From positions 3,534,001 to 3,598,000 of the forward strand of contig NZ_CP063808.1 in assembly GCF_018128905.1 (NCBI RefSeq): 64,000 nt of DNA, written 5' to 3'. The stretch's first letter is position 1, and the number at the start of each line of letters is the position of its first letter. The position numbers were made by a program, and so were the translations under genes. This stretch comes from Streptomyces sp. A2-16 (lineage in GTDB: Bacteria; Actinomycetota; Actinomycetes; Streptomycetales; Streptomycetaceae). Shown piece by piece: positions 35,449 through 43,507 of this stretch. The notes beneath the pieces are model-generated. The model was not told the DNA's origin. It ran no database searches and worked only from the letters and a program-made list of their open reading frames with translations.

Positions 35449-36504
35449 ATGACCAGTGAGCCACAGAGCCCTCTTCAGACCTTCCGGTTGCCCACCGTCG
35501 TGCGCGACACGGACGGCGACCGTGCCCTCGGCCGGGCACTGGTCGCCGCCTGGCAGCGCGACGGCATCTTCCAGGTCCACGCCACCCTCGACCAGCAGGC
35601 GGCGACGGAACGCGCGTTGGCGGCGTCCAGGGCGTTCTGCCGCAGACCCCTGGCCGAGAAGACCGCCCATGTCTCGGACCTCAGCTACAGCGGTTACGTG
35701 GCCTCCGGCGAGGAGGAGACGGCAGGACAGCGGGACGGCTCGGAGATCTTCACGGTCTGTCCCGACATCCCGGCCGACGACCCCCGCGTCATCGACCGGT
35801 GGCCCTGCCACGGCCCCGCACCCTGGCCCTCACCCGGCTACGCGCGCGCCATGAAGGACTACATGAAGGTCGTCGGCGAGATCGGCCACCGGCTGCTCCG
35901 GCTGACGGCCCTCGGACTCGGTCTCGACGACCCGGACCGCTTCACCCGGCTCACCACCGACGGCTGGCACCACATGCGCGTGCTGCGCTTCCCGCCCGCC
36001 GACGCCACCTCGGAACGCGGAATCGGCGCCCACACCGACTACGGCCTGCTCGTCATCGCCGCCCAGGACGACGTCGGCGGCCTGTACGTCCGCCCGCCCG
36101 TCCCGGGCGAGGAACGCGGCCGCAACTGGCTGCCCGGCGAGTCCATGGCCGGCCGCTACGAACACGACGAACCCTGGACCTACGTCACCCCGGTCCCGGC
36201 CGTCCTCACTGTCTTCCCCGGCGACATCATGCAGTTCATGACCGGCGGCGCCCTCCTGTCGACCCCGCACAAGGTCCGCCTGGCCGCCCGCGAGCGGTAC
36301 ACCCTCGCCTACTTCCACGAACCGGCCTTCAACGCGGTGGCCCGCCCCCTCGACACCGCGGGCTCCGCCGAGCACATCCACTACGGCACCCACTTCACCC
36401 GGATGTTCATGCGCTGCTACCCGCAGCGGGTGACCACGGCCCGGATCGAGGCGGAGGGCCGGCTGAAGGTCCTCGACCGGCTGCGCGAGGAGGCCCTGGC
36501 CTGA
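35449..36504 (+). CDS. Ethylene-forming enzyme homologue (2-oxoglutarate/Fe(II) dioxygenase)
   Basis: 351 residues, nearly the length of Pseudomonas ethylene-forming enzyme (EFE, 350), which turns 2-oxoglutarate into ethylene and CO2 and also hydroxylates L-arginine. Compared with the PK2 sequence from memory, long stretches match: LSYSGYVASGEE, DGWHHMRVLRFPP, GIGAHTDYGLLVIAAQDDVG and TPHKV. Iron ligands: His195, Asp197, His274. 2-Oxoglutarate Arg: Arg283. Arginine-site residues kept: Glu89, Thr91, Arg177, Tyr198 and Arg322-Cys323 (FMRCYP). One change: PK2 Val85 is Glu90 here. The gene stands alone, so the product, if any, is probably released gas. It is far closer to EFE than to isopenicillin N synthase. 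Confidence 0.88.
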   Translation: MTSEPQSPLQTFRLPTVVRDTDGDRALGRALVAAWQRDGIFQVHATLDQQAATERALAASRAFCRRPLAEKTAHVSDLSYSGYVASGEEETAGQRDGSEIFTVCPDIPADDPRVIDRWPCHGPAPWPSPGYARAMKDYMKVVGEIGHRLLRLTALGLGLDDPDRFTRLTTDGWHHMRVLRFPPADATSERGIGAHTDYGLLVIAAQDDVGGLYVRPPVPGEERGRNWLPGESMAGRYEHDEPWTYVTPVPAVLTVFPGDIMQFMTGGALLSTPHKVRLAARERYTLAYFHEPAFNAVARPLDTAGSAEHIHYGTHFTRMFMRCYPQRVTTARIEAEGRLKVLDRLREEALA

Positions 36505-36547
36505 CCTCGGCCGGACGACGGCCGGGCGACGGCTGGGCACGCCTGGA

Positions 36548-37009
36548 TCACGGCACCACGGTCACCGGCCAGCGGCCCGCCTTGACCAGCCGTACCGCGA
36601 CGGACCCGACGATCCGGTGGCCGGCCTGCTCCGAGGCGCCGACGACCACCGCGTCGGCCTGGAGCTCGTCCGCCGCCTTCGTCAGTCCGCTGTAGGGATC
36701 GCCGCGGAAGGTGTGGAACTCCCAGCGCACGTCGAATATCCCCTTGTTCTGCTCGGTCGCGCGCCGGATCTGGGCGACCAGGTCCTCGGCGATCTCGTCC
36801 GTGGTCTCGGCGACCGGCGCGCCGAGCGCCGCACCCGAGGCGATGACCGGCTGGACGTACACCACGGCGAGCAGCGCGTGCTGCCGTCGGGCCAGACCTC
36901 CGGCGTACGCCGCGGCGCGGAGCGAGGAGTCGGAGCCGTCCACGCCGACGACGATCACCTTGGGCCCGTCCGTGCCCCGCTCGAACTGGTGCGAGTGCTG
37001 TTCCGTCAC
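36548..37009 (-). CDS. Universal stress protein, single domain
   Basis: 153-residue UspA-fold protein: VIVVGVDGSDSSLRA at the N-terminus and VVVGASEQAGHRIVGSVAVRLV at the C-terminus. The ATP-binding motif G-2x-G-9x-G(S/T) is imperfect (GASEQAG), so nucleotide binding is uncertain. The GTG at 37009 is the only sensible start; the open frame above it is a GC artefact. Its role in stress or dormancy cannot be specified. Confidence 0.88.
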   Translation of the reverse strand: MTEQHSHQFERGTDGPKVIVVGVDGSDSSLRAAAYAGGLARRQHALLAVVYVQPVIASGAALGAPVAETTDEIAEDLVAQIRRATEQNKGIFDVRWEFHTFRGDPYSGLTKAADELQADAVVVGASEQAGHRIVGSVAVRLVKAGRWPVTVVP

Positions 37010-37330
37010 GGCTGCGAGGTTATCGGAAGCCGCAGGTCCGGGCGGCAGGTGGGACCGCTCGACATCGGTGCGCAAGATTCGCGGGGAAAGGGCACCCGGA
37101 GGGCGGGCCGCGACAGGGCCGCCCGTTAGGGCCCGCCGTGGTCCTCGGCAGCACCCGGCCTCGACGGAGGGGACGAGGCCGGGTGCCGAAGCCGATCTGC
37201 CCCGCGCGACGTCGTCCTGACGCTCCGTCATGCCGCCCCGGGGCATCGCACTGGGCCGGGCGGGTGTATTCGTGCCGCCGCACCGGTGTTGCTGAGGTGC
37301 GTCGGCGCTCCGCCGGGCGACTGATGAGTC
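37010..37330. other. Divergent intergenic region with a strong hairpin
   Basis: These 321 bases separate the usp gene and the polysaccharide deacetylase gene, which point away from each other. I see no coding frame with codon bias. The only structure is the 13-bp hairpin at 37151-37186. Confidence 0.6.
37151..37186. repeat. Perfect 13-bp inverted repeat (hairpin) between divergent genes
   Basis: Arms at 37151-37163 (GCACCCGGCCTCG) and 37174-37186 match perfectly around a ten-base loop. No T-run follows. It lies 142 bases before the usp start and 145 bases before the deacetylase start, where no known transcript needs a terminator. Confidence 0.7.
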
Positions 37331-38197
37331 ATGACGAAGGATCAGTTGCTCACACGGCTGTCGTCGACGGCGGCGGTGCTCACCCGGCGCCGGGCCCTGC
37401 TGGCCGGCGCCGCCGCGCTCGGAGCCGCCGGCACGGCCGGAGTGCTCGCGGCGGTCACCGGCGGAGAGCCGGTGCGGCCGGCACTGCCCGCCGCCGGCCC
37501 ACCCGCCCATCGCGCGGTCAACTCCTCGGCCTACCGCCTCCAGCCCCTGACCGGATACGGCCCGCCGCAGGCCGCTCCCAGGACCACTGCCGTGCGCCAC
37601 GAGCCGTTGCTGAAGGTGTCCGGACTCGGCCGGACCATGGTGCTGACCTTCGACGACGGACCCGACCCCCGCTACACCCCGCACATCCTGGACACCCTGG
37701 CCGAGTACGACGTGCGCGCGATGTTCTTCGTGTGCGGGGAGATGGCGGTCGACAACCAGGACCTGCTGGCCCGGATGGCCGACGAGGGGCACGTCGTCGG
37801 CAACCACACCTGGTCGCACCCGCTGCTCACCCGGCTCAGCCGCTCCCGCATCCGCTCCGAGATGGAACGTACCTGCGACGTCATCGAGGACGCGTACGGA
37901 GAGCGTCCCGAATGGTTCCGTGCCCCCTACGGCGCCTGGAACCGGGCCGCCTTCCAACTCGGTGCCGAACTCGGCATGGACCCCCTCGCCTGGACCGTCG
38001 ACACCCTCGACTGGACCAGGCCGGGCACGCGCCGCATCGTCGGCCGGGTCGAGAACGGGGCCGCCCCCGGCGTCGTGGTGCTCTCGCACGACGCCGGGGG
38101 CGACCGCTCCCAGAGTGTCCGGGCGCTGCGCGACTATCTCCCGCAGCTCATCGATTCCGGCTACCACATCACCGTTCCGCGCCGGCAGTACGCATAA
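37331..38197 (+). CDS. Secreted polysaccharide deacetylase (CE4, NodB domain)
   Basis: 288 residues. A twin-arginine-like signal (LTRRRALLAG) is followed by a linker and a NodB domain (about 100-285). Metal and catalytic residues: Asp108-Asp109 in TFDDGPD, His159 and His163 in GNHTWSHP, then RAPYG, DTLDW and LSHDAGG. It would remove acetyl groups from N-acetylglucosamine polymers such as peptidoglycan or chitin. Convergent with the sortase gene. Confidence 0.92.
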   Translation: MTKDQLLTRLSSTAAVLTRRRALLAGAAALGAAGTAGVLAAVTGGEPVRPALPAAGPPAHRAVNSSAYRLQPLTGYGPPQAAPRTTAVRHEPLLKVSGLGRTMVLTFDDGPDPRYTPHILDTLAEYDVRAMFFVCGEMAVDNQDLLARMADEGHVVGNHTWSHPLLTRLSRSRIRSEMERTCDVIEDAYGERPEWFRAPYGAWNRAAFQLGAELGMDPLAWTVDTLDWTRPGTRRIVGRVENGAAPGVVVLSHDAGGDRSQSVRALRDYLPQLIDSGYHITVPRRQYA

Positions 38198-38227
38198 CCG
38201 GAACACGCCCGCCGGGTCGGGGAACGC

Positions 38228-38899
38228 TCAGCGGACCTCGACCAGGCGGGCGAAGGCGACCACATTGCCGGCATAGCCGTTCTGCTTGGAGAAACCGCCT
38301 CCGCAGGTGATGACCCGCAATTCGGGGGTCCCCTTGGAGCCGTAGACGCGGTCGCCGGGGAAGTTGTTCTTCTCGAAGACCTCGATGCCGTAGATCTCGA
38401 AGATCGCCGTTTTTCCGTCCTTGCGTCTGATCTCGACGCGATTTCCCTTCTTCAGGGCCCCGAGTCCGTAGAACACGGCGGGGCCCTGTTTGTTGTCGAC
38501 ATGTCCGACGACGACCGCGGTGCCCTTCTCGCCGGGGGAGACCGCGCCGGTGAACCAGCCGGCCAGGTTCGGGTCCTCCGGCGGCGGCGCGCCGACCCAG
38601 CCGTCCGGGTCCAGACCGACCGGCAGCATCGGGGCGTCGACGCGGATCGCGGGGATGGACACGCGGTCGGGCACGGCGTACGGCAGGGGAGCGGGGGTGT
38701 TGCCGAAGGCGGTGCCGTGCACCCGGCTGTCCGCCGCGGCCGCCGACGCGGGCTGCGGCGGCCCGACGTCGAACTCCCCCGAACCGTTCCGAATGAGCGC
38801 GAGGCCGGTCAGCAGAACAAGCGCTATCACGCCCCAGGGAGCGCGCTTCTTCCGCTGCTCCTCCTCTTCGGCCAGATCGGCCAGCTCGGACGCAGACAT
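38228..38899 (-). CDS. Class F-type sortase
   Basis: 223-residue membrane-anchored transpeptidase: one transmembrane segment (about 22-36), a linker, then the sortase barrel. Catalytic His133 is in VVGHVDN and Cys199 in LRVITCGGG. After the Cys the sequence reads SKQNGYAGNVVAFA, without the Arg many sortases have before the last strand. ATG 38899 is chosen from the AAGGGAAG upstream. Two small proteins with C-terminal membrane anchors are encoded next door, but neither shows an LPxTG-type signal. Confidence 0.88.
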   Translation of the reverse strand: MSASELADLAEEEEQRKKRAPWGVIALVLLTGLALIRNGSGEFDVGPPQPASAAAADSRVHGTAFGNTPAPLPYAVPDRVSIPAIRVDAPMLPVGLDPDGWVGAPPPEDPNLAGWFTGAVSPGEKGTAVVVGHVDNKQGPAVFYGLGALKKGNRVEIRRKDGKTAIFEIYGIEVFEKNNFPGDRVYGSKGTPELRVITCGGGFSKQNGYAGNVVAFARLVEVR

Positions 38900-39232
38900 T
38901 GACTTCCCTTCTCGACACGGCCGTCGCCACGTCATTCGCGCATACGAGAACGCTAAGTCCCGCGCGTGAAAGCGGCGACGGGGCGGCGGCGAACGGGTGG
39001 CCGCCGAACGCGGGTCGTGCGCCATCCGAGTTGCCGTGAACAGGAATTTTCTGACGGTGTGTGACCTGCGGAGATATCCGATTGTGCGCTTTTCGTTCGG
39101 CGTGTCCTCTCACCAGGACGGACCAGTGTCGAAATGCGGGCTCGCGCACGGCATCTGAGGGTCTTTCTGGGAGGCGTTTTCTCGCCGATCCACCGGGGAC
39201 CGTTCCCGGGGCGTCTCCCGCGGAGGATTCAC
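38900..39232. other. Divergent intergenic region, sortase / small secreted protein
   Basis: 333 bases without a convincing gene. It must hold promoters for both flanking genes. I see no strong palindrome or clean -35/-10 pair; an SD GGAGG (39222-39226) serves the downstream gene. Confidence 0.5.
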
Positions 39233-39724
39233 ATGCGTACTACTCGTGCCCTGGCGGTCGCCGGCGCCGCGGTCGCCGTGCTCGGACTCGCCGCCCCGGC
39301 GGCCGTCGCGCGGGACGGCATGAACCTGAACCCGAGTAATGTCGTCGCCCTGCCCAATGTCATCGCCCGGGGCGGCCAACTGACCATCACCGTCAACAAC
39401 TGCACCGGCAACGCCACCGCGAGCTCGGACGCGTTCCCGACGACCCGGCTGACGACGGGGGCCAACAACCTGGCGACGGGACGCGCCACGGTCAACCGGA
39501 ACGCGGCGACGGGATCGCACAGCATCAGCGTCGTGTGCGGCAACGGGACCGTGATCAACCCGACGGCCTTCACCGTCATCGGCGGTGTCCGCGGCGGTCT
39601 CGGCGGCAGCAGCACCAGCGGGGCCACCCCGGCCGACATGGCCATCGGCGGCGGCCTGGTGGCTCTGGCCGTCATCGGCGGCGGGGTGTTCTGGATGCGC
39701 CGGCGGTCCGAGCGGCACATCTGA
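39233..39724 (+). CDS. Small secreted protein with C-terminal membrane anchor
   Basis: 163 residues: Sec signal (about 1-27, ending AAVA), a beta-rich domain of about 95 residues with one Cys pair (NNCTGNA and SVVCGNG), a Gly/Ser linker, then a membrane helix (AIGGGLVALAVIGGGVFW) and RRR tail. The layout resembles a sortase substrate but the pre-helix sequence SGATPAD is not LPxTG. It is paired with a similar protein on the other strand. Family unknown to me. Confidence 0.8.
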   Translation: MRTTRALAVAGAAVAVLGLAAPAAVARDGMNLNPSNVVALPNVIARGGQLTITVNNCTGNATASSDAFPTTRLTTGANNLATGRATVNRNAATGSHSISVVCGNGTVINPTAFTVIGGVRGGLGGSSTSGATPADMAIGGGLVALAVIGGGVFWMRRRSERHI

Positions 39725-39759
39725 TCTCCACCCCTTCGGAGACGTCGAACCGCACGTGA

Positions 39760-39808
39760 CACGGACCTCCGCCCCGGCTTCCGAGAGGAGCCGGGGCGGA
39801 GGTCCGTG
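39760..39808. terminator. Strong bidirectional terminator hairpin
   Basis: Perfect 20-bp stem (39760-39779 with 39789-39808) and a nine-base loop, between the stops of two convergent small-protein genes. There is no T-run, as is common for Streptomyces terminators. Confidence 0.85.
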
Positions 39809-39823
39809 CGTCCGGCCGCTCCG

Positions 39824-40354
39824 TCAGCTGCCGTCCTCGCCGGCGCGGCGGCGGGAGAAGTGGTAGGCCGCCCCGATGGAGCCCACGATCAGCAGGGCGC
39901 CCATGCCGAGCTCCTTGACGTCCAGTCCGGCGAAGCTGCCGCCCTCACCGGCGTGCACGCCGCGGTCGGGGTTGAGCGGCACCGGAGTGGGGCCGACGCG
40001 GCCGCCGGCGATGGTCAGGCCCGTGGAGCCGCTCACGCCGTCGCAGGTGAACGTCACGTGGTAGACCGCGCCGGGTTTGGCGTCCCAGTCGACGACGGCC
40101 GTCGCCTGGCTCTTGTGCGAGGGGATGGTGATGGTGTCGAACACCGCCGAGGTGACGGTCGCCGAGCCCTTGCAGCCGCCGTGGTCCCGTTCGAGCAGCA
40201 GCGTCACCTGCCCGCCCGGGGCGATGGTCGAGGGCAGGACGCTGAAGCCGAAGGGCGTGACGTTGTTGTCGCCCTTCGCCGTGGCTGCCGGTGCGGAGAA
40301 GGCCAGGGCGGTCACGCCCAGCAGTGCGGCCGAAGCGACGCGTATCGCGCGCAT
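39824..40354 (-). CDS. Small secreted protein with C-terminal membrane anchor, second copy
   Basis: 176 residues: signal peptide (about 1-26, ending ATA), a beta-rich domain with two Cys (GGCKGS, TFTCDG), a short linker, a membrane helix (LGMGALLIVGSIGAAYHF) and SRRR. It has the same build as the convergent gene at 39233, including the idea PGGQVTL / RGGQLTI, so the two look like distant paralogues. It may be a surface protein; function unknown. Confidence 0.8.
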   Translation of the reverse strand: MRAIRVASAALLGVTALAFSAPAATAKGDNNVTPFGFSVLPSTIAPGGQVTLLLERDHGGCKGSATVTSAVFDTITIPSHKSQATAVVDWDAKPGAVYHVTFTCDGVSGSTGLTIAGGRVGPTPVPLNPDRGVHAGEGGSFAGLDVKELGMGALLIVGSIGAAYHFSRRRAGEDGS

Positions 40355-40498
40355 GGTGGTTCCTCCGGTCCCCGAGGAGCAGCTGCGGACCTTTTCCGCC
40401 TACGTCAGAAATGCACCTCGATGACCGAAACGCTAGGAACAGGTGTACGTCCGCGCGATCGCTGTCGCTCCGAATGGGGCACGCGTGTGGGCCGCTCA

Positions 40499-40535
40499 GG
40501 GGACGCCGACGGCGTGTCGGCCGCTGGACGTCCCC
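40499..40535 (-). terminator. Candidate terminator after the DUF4239 gene
   Basis: Nested inverted repeats: GGGGACG (40499-40505) with CGTCCCC (40529-40535), and inside them CCGAC with GTCGG. It lies 26 bases past the stop of the minus-strand gene. Confidence 0.45.
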
Positions 40536-40560
40536 CGCGAGTGCCCGTGGTGAGCGGCCG

Positions 40561-41325
40561 TCAGCCCTTGGCGTGCGGGAAGAGGGCGAGGAACGGCTCC
40601 GCCGACGCCGTGATGCCGCGGCTGTAGGGGGCGTCGAAGTCCCAGATCAGGAAGAGCAGGAAGGCGATCAGCGCGGAGAACAGGCCGGCCAGGATCAGCT
40701 CGCGGGCCGTACGCCGGATCTGCAGCGCGAAGACCATCCCGATCGTGATGACCCCGCCCCCCAGCAGACCGAACCAGACCACGCCGGGCATGGTGGGCTC
40801 GACCGAGTCCGCGCGGGCGTTGCGGGCCTGGTCCGCGGCGGCCACCTGGTCGACGAGCGGCTGGTAGGCCTGGGCCTCGAAGTCGGTCCTCGGCTGGTAG
40901 GAGGTGACGTCCGTGCGGAGACGGTCGAGGAGCTCGGTGCCGCGCTCGGTCATGCGGCGGTGGTCGGCCATCTCCTTCCACTCGGTGGTGACGACGTGTC
41001 CGACATAGGCGTTGACATCGGCCCGAATGCGGTCACGGACGTCGGCCGGATAGACCTGGACCCGCTCCGAGATCTCGTGCAGCGCCTGCGCCTCCGCCTG
41101 GACGTGGTCCTGGGCGGAGCTGCGCGCCTCCCACACGCCCGCGATGGCCAGACCCAGGACGATGGCGTACACCACCCCGATCCACATCGTCATGTACTCG
41201 ATGACGTCCGGGGTCTCGCTGGGATCCTCGTCCACGGGTGCCGCCTTGTGGCGGATGAGCGTGATGGCGACCACCACGGCGCACGCGGCCAGCATCGCGA
41301 GGATGAGAACAAGCCATTCCGGCAA
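40561..41325 (-). CDS. DUF4239 (bestrophin-like) membrane protein
   Basis: 254 residues with two hydrophobic segments near the N-terminus (LVLILAMLAACAVVVAITL; MWIGVVYAIVLGLAIAGVW) and two near the C-terminus. A long charged helical stretch between them (HVQAEAQALHEISERV) carries the family signature. Some relatives are described as bestrophin-like channels; the role here is unknown. It follows the proline-rich gene after 21 bases and probably shares its mRNA. Confidence 0.82.
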   Translation of the reverse strand: MPEWLVLILAMLAACAVVVAITLIRHKAAPVDEDPSETPDVIEYMTMWIGVVYAIVLGLAIAGVWEARSSAQDHVQAEAQALHEISERVQVYPADVRDRIRADVNAYVGHVVTTEWKEMADHRRMTERGTELLDRLRTDVTSYQPRTDFEAQAYQPLVDQVAAADQARNARADSVEPTMPGVVWFGLLGGGVITIGMVFALQIRRTARELILAGLFSALIAFLLFLIWDFDAPYSRGITASAEPFLALFPHAKG

Positions 41326-41346
41326 GGGATGCCTCCAGAGTCGGCA

Positions 41347-41997
41347 CTAGCGGGGCCGCAGGGCGGCCACGGCGACCACCGCGGGCGCGGTGATGAGCAG
41401 GACGTAGATCACGGGCGAGGTGGTGCTGTGCGTCGGCCGTTCGGGCGCCTTCGCGTGGTGGTACGCCGGGTAGGTCACCGGGCTCGCGGAGGGGCCCGGG
41501 GCCGGCCTGGGCGGCGGCTTGCGCGTCGGTGTCGGGCTGGGAGTCGGCGTGGGGTCGGGTGCGGGGGGCGGTGTGGGGCGCGGCCGGGGTGCGGCCGGTT
41601 GCGGCGCCGGTGCGGGCGGCGGGGGCGTGGGAGCCGGCGGCTCGGGAGGCGGCGTGGGCGTCGGCTTCGGCGTCGGCTTCGGTGGCTTCCGGGTCGGGGG
41701 CGGCGCGGGCTCGGGAGTGGGGGTCGGCGGACACGGGGTCTCGGGGGGCGGGGGAGTGGGGGTCGGCGGGGGCGGGGGCTCGGGCTTCGGGCACGGCGGG
41801 AAGGTCGGCCAGGTGAGGCTTCCGGCGACCGCCACCACCTGGGCGCCGTCGGGACCGACCGAGGCGCAGGCCCAGGCATCCGCCTCGGCCGCCCCCGCCG
41901 TGGGGCCGATCAGCGCCCACGTCAAGGTCAGCAGGGCCAACCCCCGTATGGCGGAGGCGGATTGGGGTGATTCGGGTCGATGCACGACGGAGATCAT
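41347..41997 (-). CDS. Proline-rich secreted or membrane-anchored protein
   Basis: 216 residues. The signal-like segment GLALLTLTWALIGPTAGAAEA is followed by a short domain (ADAWACASVGPDGAQVVAV), then about 105 residues of Pro/Thr/Pro-Lys repeats and a C-terminal helix (VIYVLLITAPAVVAVAALRPR). The repeat would form a stiff stalk across the cell wall. ATG 41997 is the first start that puts the signal near the N-terminus. No family recognised. Likely operon with the DUF4239 gene. Confidence 0.7.
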   Translation of the reverse strand: MISVVHRPESPQSASAIRGLALLTLTWALIGPTAGAAEADAWACASVGPDGAQVVAVAGSLTWPTFPPCPKPEPPPPPTPTPPPPETPCPPTPTPEPAPPPTRKPPKPTPKPTPTPPPEPPAPTPPPPAPAPQPAAPRPRPTPPPAPDPTPTPSPTPTRKPPPRPAPGPSASPVTYPAYHHAKAPERPTHSTTSPVIYVLLITAPAVVAVAALRPR

Positions 41998-42258
41998 GAG
42001 GCCTGTCGCGCCGTCTCGCGCGCGGGCACGAAGAGATTGCTCCGAAGGAGGGACAAGGGGTCGCCCGATGTTTGAATTCGAAACGCTCGTCCGTCCGAGG
42101 AGGCGTACATCTGTGCGGCACGGGGCGGGTGTGGTCACAGCATCCGAAAAGAAATTTGCGGGACGGTTGAACACAACCCCTGCTCCGGTGCGTACCCATG
42201 GTCGTGCGGCGGCGCAGCAGGGCGCTGCAACACCCTTTTGAATTATGGGGAGTTGACG

Positions 42259-43224
42259 ATGAAGACCTCCTGGCGGAACGCCTCACTCGTGGCAAGCGCC
42301 GCGGCGGTGCTGGCTCTGACGACGGCGTGCGGTCAGGAAAGCGGCACGTCGTCGGTGGGCAGCCAGAACGTCGGTGCCACAGCGGCTGCGGGCGGTTACG
42401 GCGGCGTCGGCTCCGGTATCGGGACCGGTACCAGCCCGAGCGCCAGCCCCACCGTGGGCGGTGGCCAGGGGAACCTGGGCGCCCAGTCGGCCTCGGCCGG
42501 CAAGCTCGAGGTGTCCGCGAACGCCGAGCTCGGGGACGTGCTGACCGACAGCGCCGGTCTCAGCCTCTACCGCTTCGACGAGGACACCGCCGAGCCGCCG
42601 AAGTCGAACTGCAACGGCGACTGTGCGACGGCCTGGCCCCCGGTGCCCGCGGACGACGCCTCGGCAGGCGCCGGTATCGACAAGGCGCTGCTCGGTGAGG
42701 TGACCCGGTCCGACGGCAGCAAGCAGCTGACCATCGGCGGCTGGCCGGCCTACCGCTACGCCAAGGACACCAAGGCCGGCGATCTGACCGGCCAGGGTGT
42801 GGGCGGCAAGTGGTACGCGCTGGCGCCCACGGGCAAGAAGGCGTCGGTCGCCAGCCTGCCCGGACTGTCCACGCGCAACGACCCCAACCTGGGCGAGATT
42901 GTCGTCGACAAGAACGGCATGACGGTCTACCGCTTCGCCAAGGACAAGGCCTGGCCCGAGCCTGTCTCGAACTGCAACGGCGCCTGCCTGGAGAAGTGGC
43001 CGGCCGTCGCCCCGGTGTCGTCGAACGACACCAAGGGCGTCCAGAAGAAGGGTCTGATGAGCTTCACCCGCGGCGACGGTGTGAAGCAGCAGACGGTCAA
43101 CTGCTCGCCCATCTACACCTTCTCGGGCGACAAGGAGGCCGGGGACACCAACGGCCAGGGCGTCGGCGGCACCTGGTACGCCGTCCGTCCCAACGGAGAG
43201 ATGGTCGGCGTCTCCGACAAGTGA
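42259..43224 (+). CDS. SCO0930-type secreted lipoprotein with COG4315 repeats
   Basis: 321 residues: lipobox TTAC, Gly/Ser-rich linker, then two copies of a domain of about 110 residues with LYRF...NCNGDCATAWPPV and VYRF...NCNGACLEKWPAV. These repeats carry Cys pairs and aromatic residues typical of COG4315, whose function is unknown; a redox or cell-surface binding role has been guessed for relatives. GGGGAG lies 6 bases before ATG 42259. A strong terminator follows. Gene order with the next two genes matches, from memory, SCO0930-0929-0928. Confidence 0.88.
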   Translation: MKTSWRNASLVASAAAVLALTTACGQESGTSSVGSQNVGATAAAGGYGGVGSGIGTGTSPSASPTVGGGQGNLGAQSASAGKLEVSANAELGDVLTDSAGLSLYRFDEDTAEPPKSNCNGDCATAWPPVPADDASAGAGIDKALLGEVTRSDGSKQLTIGGWPAYRYAKDTKAGDLTGQGVGGKWYALAPTGKKASVASLPGLSTRNDPNLGEIVVDKNGMTVYRFAKDKAWPEPVSNCNGACLEKWPAVAPVSSNDTKGVQKKGLMSFTRGDGVKQQTVNCSPIYTFSGDKEAGDTNGQGVGGTWYAVRPNGEMVGVSDK

Positions 43225-43242
43225 CGCCCGCCTCACCGAACC

Positions 43243-43288
43243 ACCGGTCCGACCCCTCCGCGCCGCACGGAGGGGTCGGACCGGTTTG
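43243..43288 (+). terminator. Rho-independent terminator after the lipoprotein gene
   Basis: Perfect 18-bp stem (43243-43260 with 43268-43285), seven-base loop, then TTT. It lies 18 bases past the stop. Confidence 0.85.
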
Positions 43289-43507
43289 CCGTCATTCCCC
43301 TCAACTCCCCGCGATTCGGCGCAGGTTCCGGAACTCTCCGCAGTGCCGCGCCTACGTTTCGTAGAGAATCCACAGCCGCCTCCCAGCGGCACGTGCCGCA
43401 GGCAGTGACCGGGAACGGACGGTCAATTTCCGTTTCCACTCGCTCCATTGGCGGGCGATCAGTAGCCTCAGCTCGAACACCGGATCGCCTACGCCTTGGA
43501 GAGATAC

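Noticed and set aside
35449..36504. Isopenicillin N synthase or flavonoid-type 2OG oxygenase
   Set aside because: The region around the iron site and the FMRCYP end match ethylene-forming enzyme much more closely, and no beta-lactam genes are nearby.
43286..43507. BldD box upstream of the rmdA operon
   Set aside because: AGTGAC and several short repeats are present, but no sequence fits a full BldD palindrome well enough to claim.
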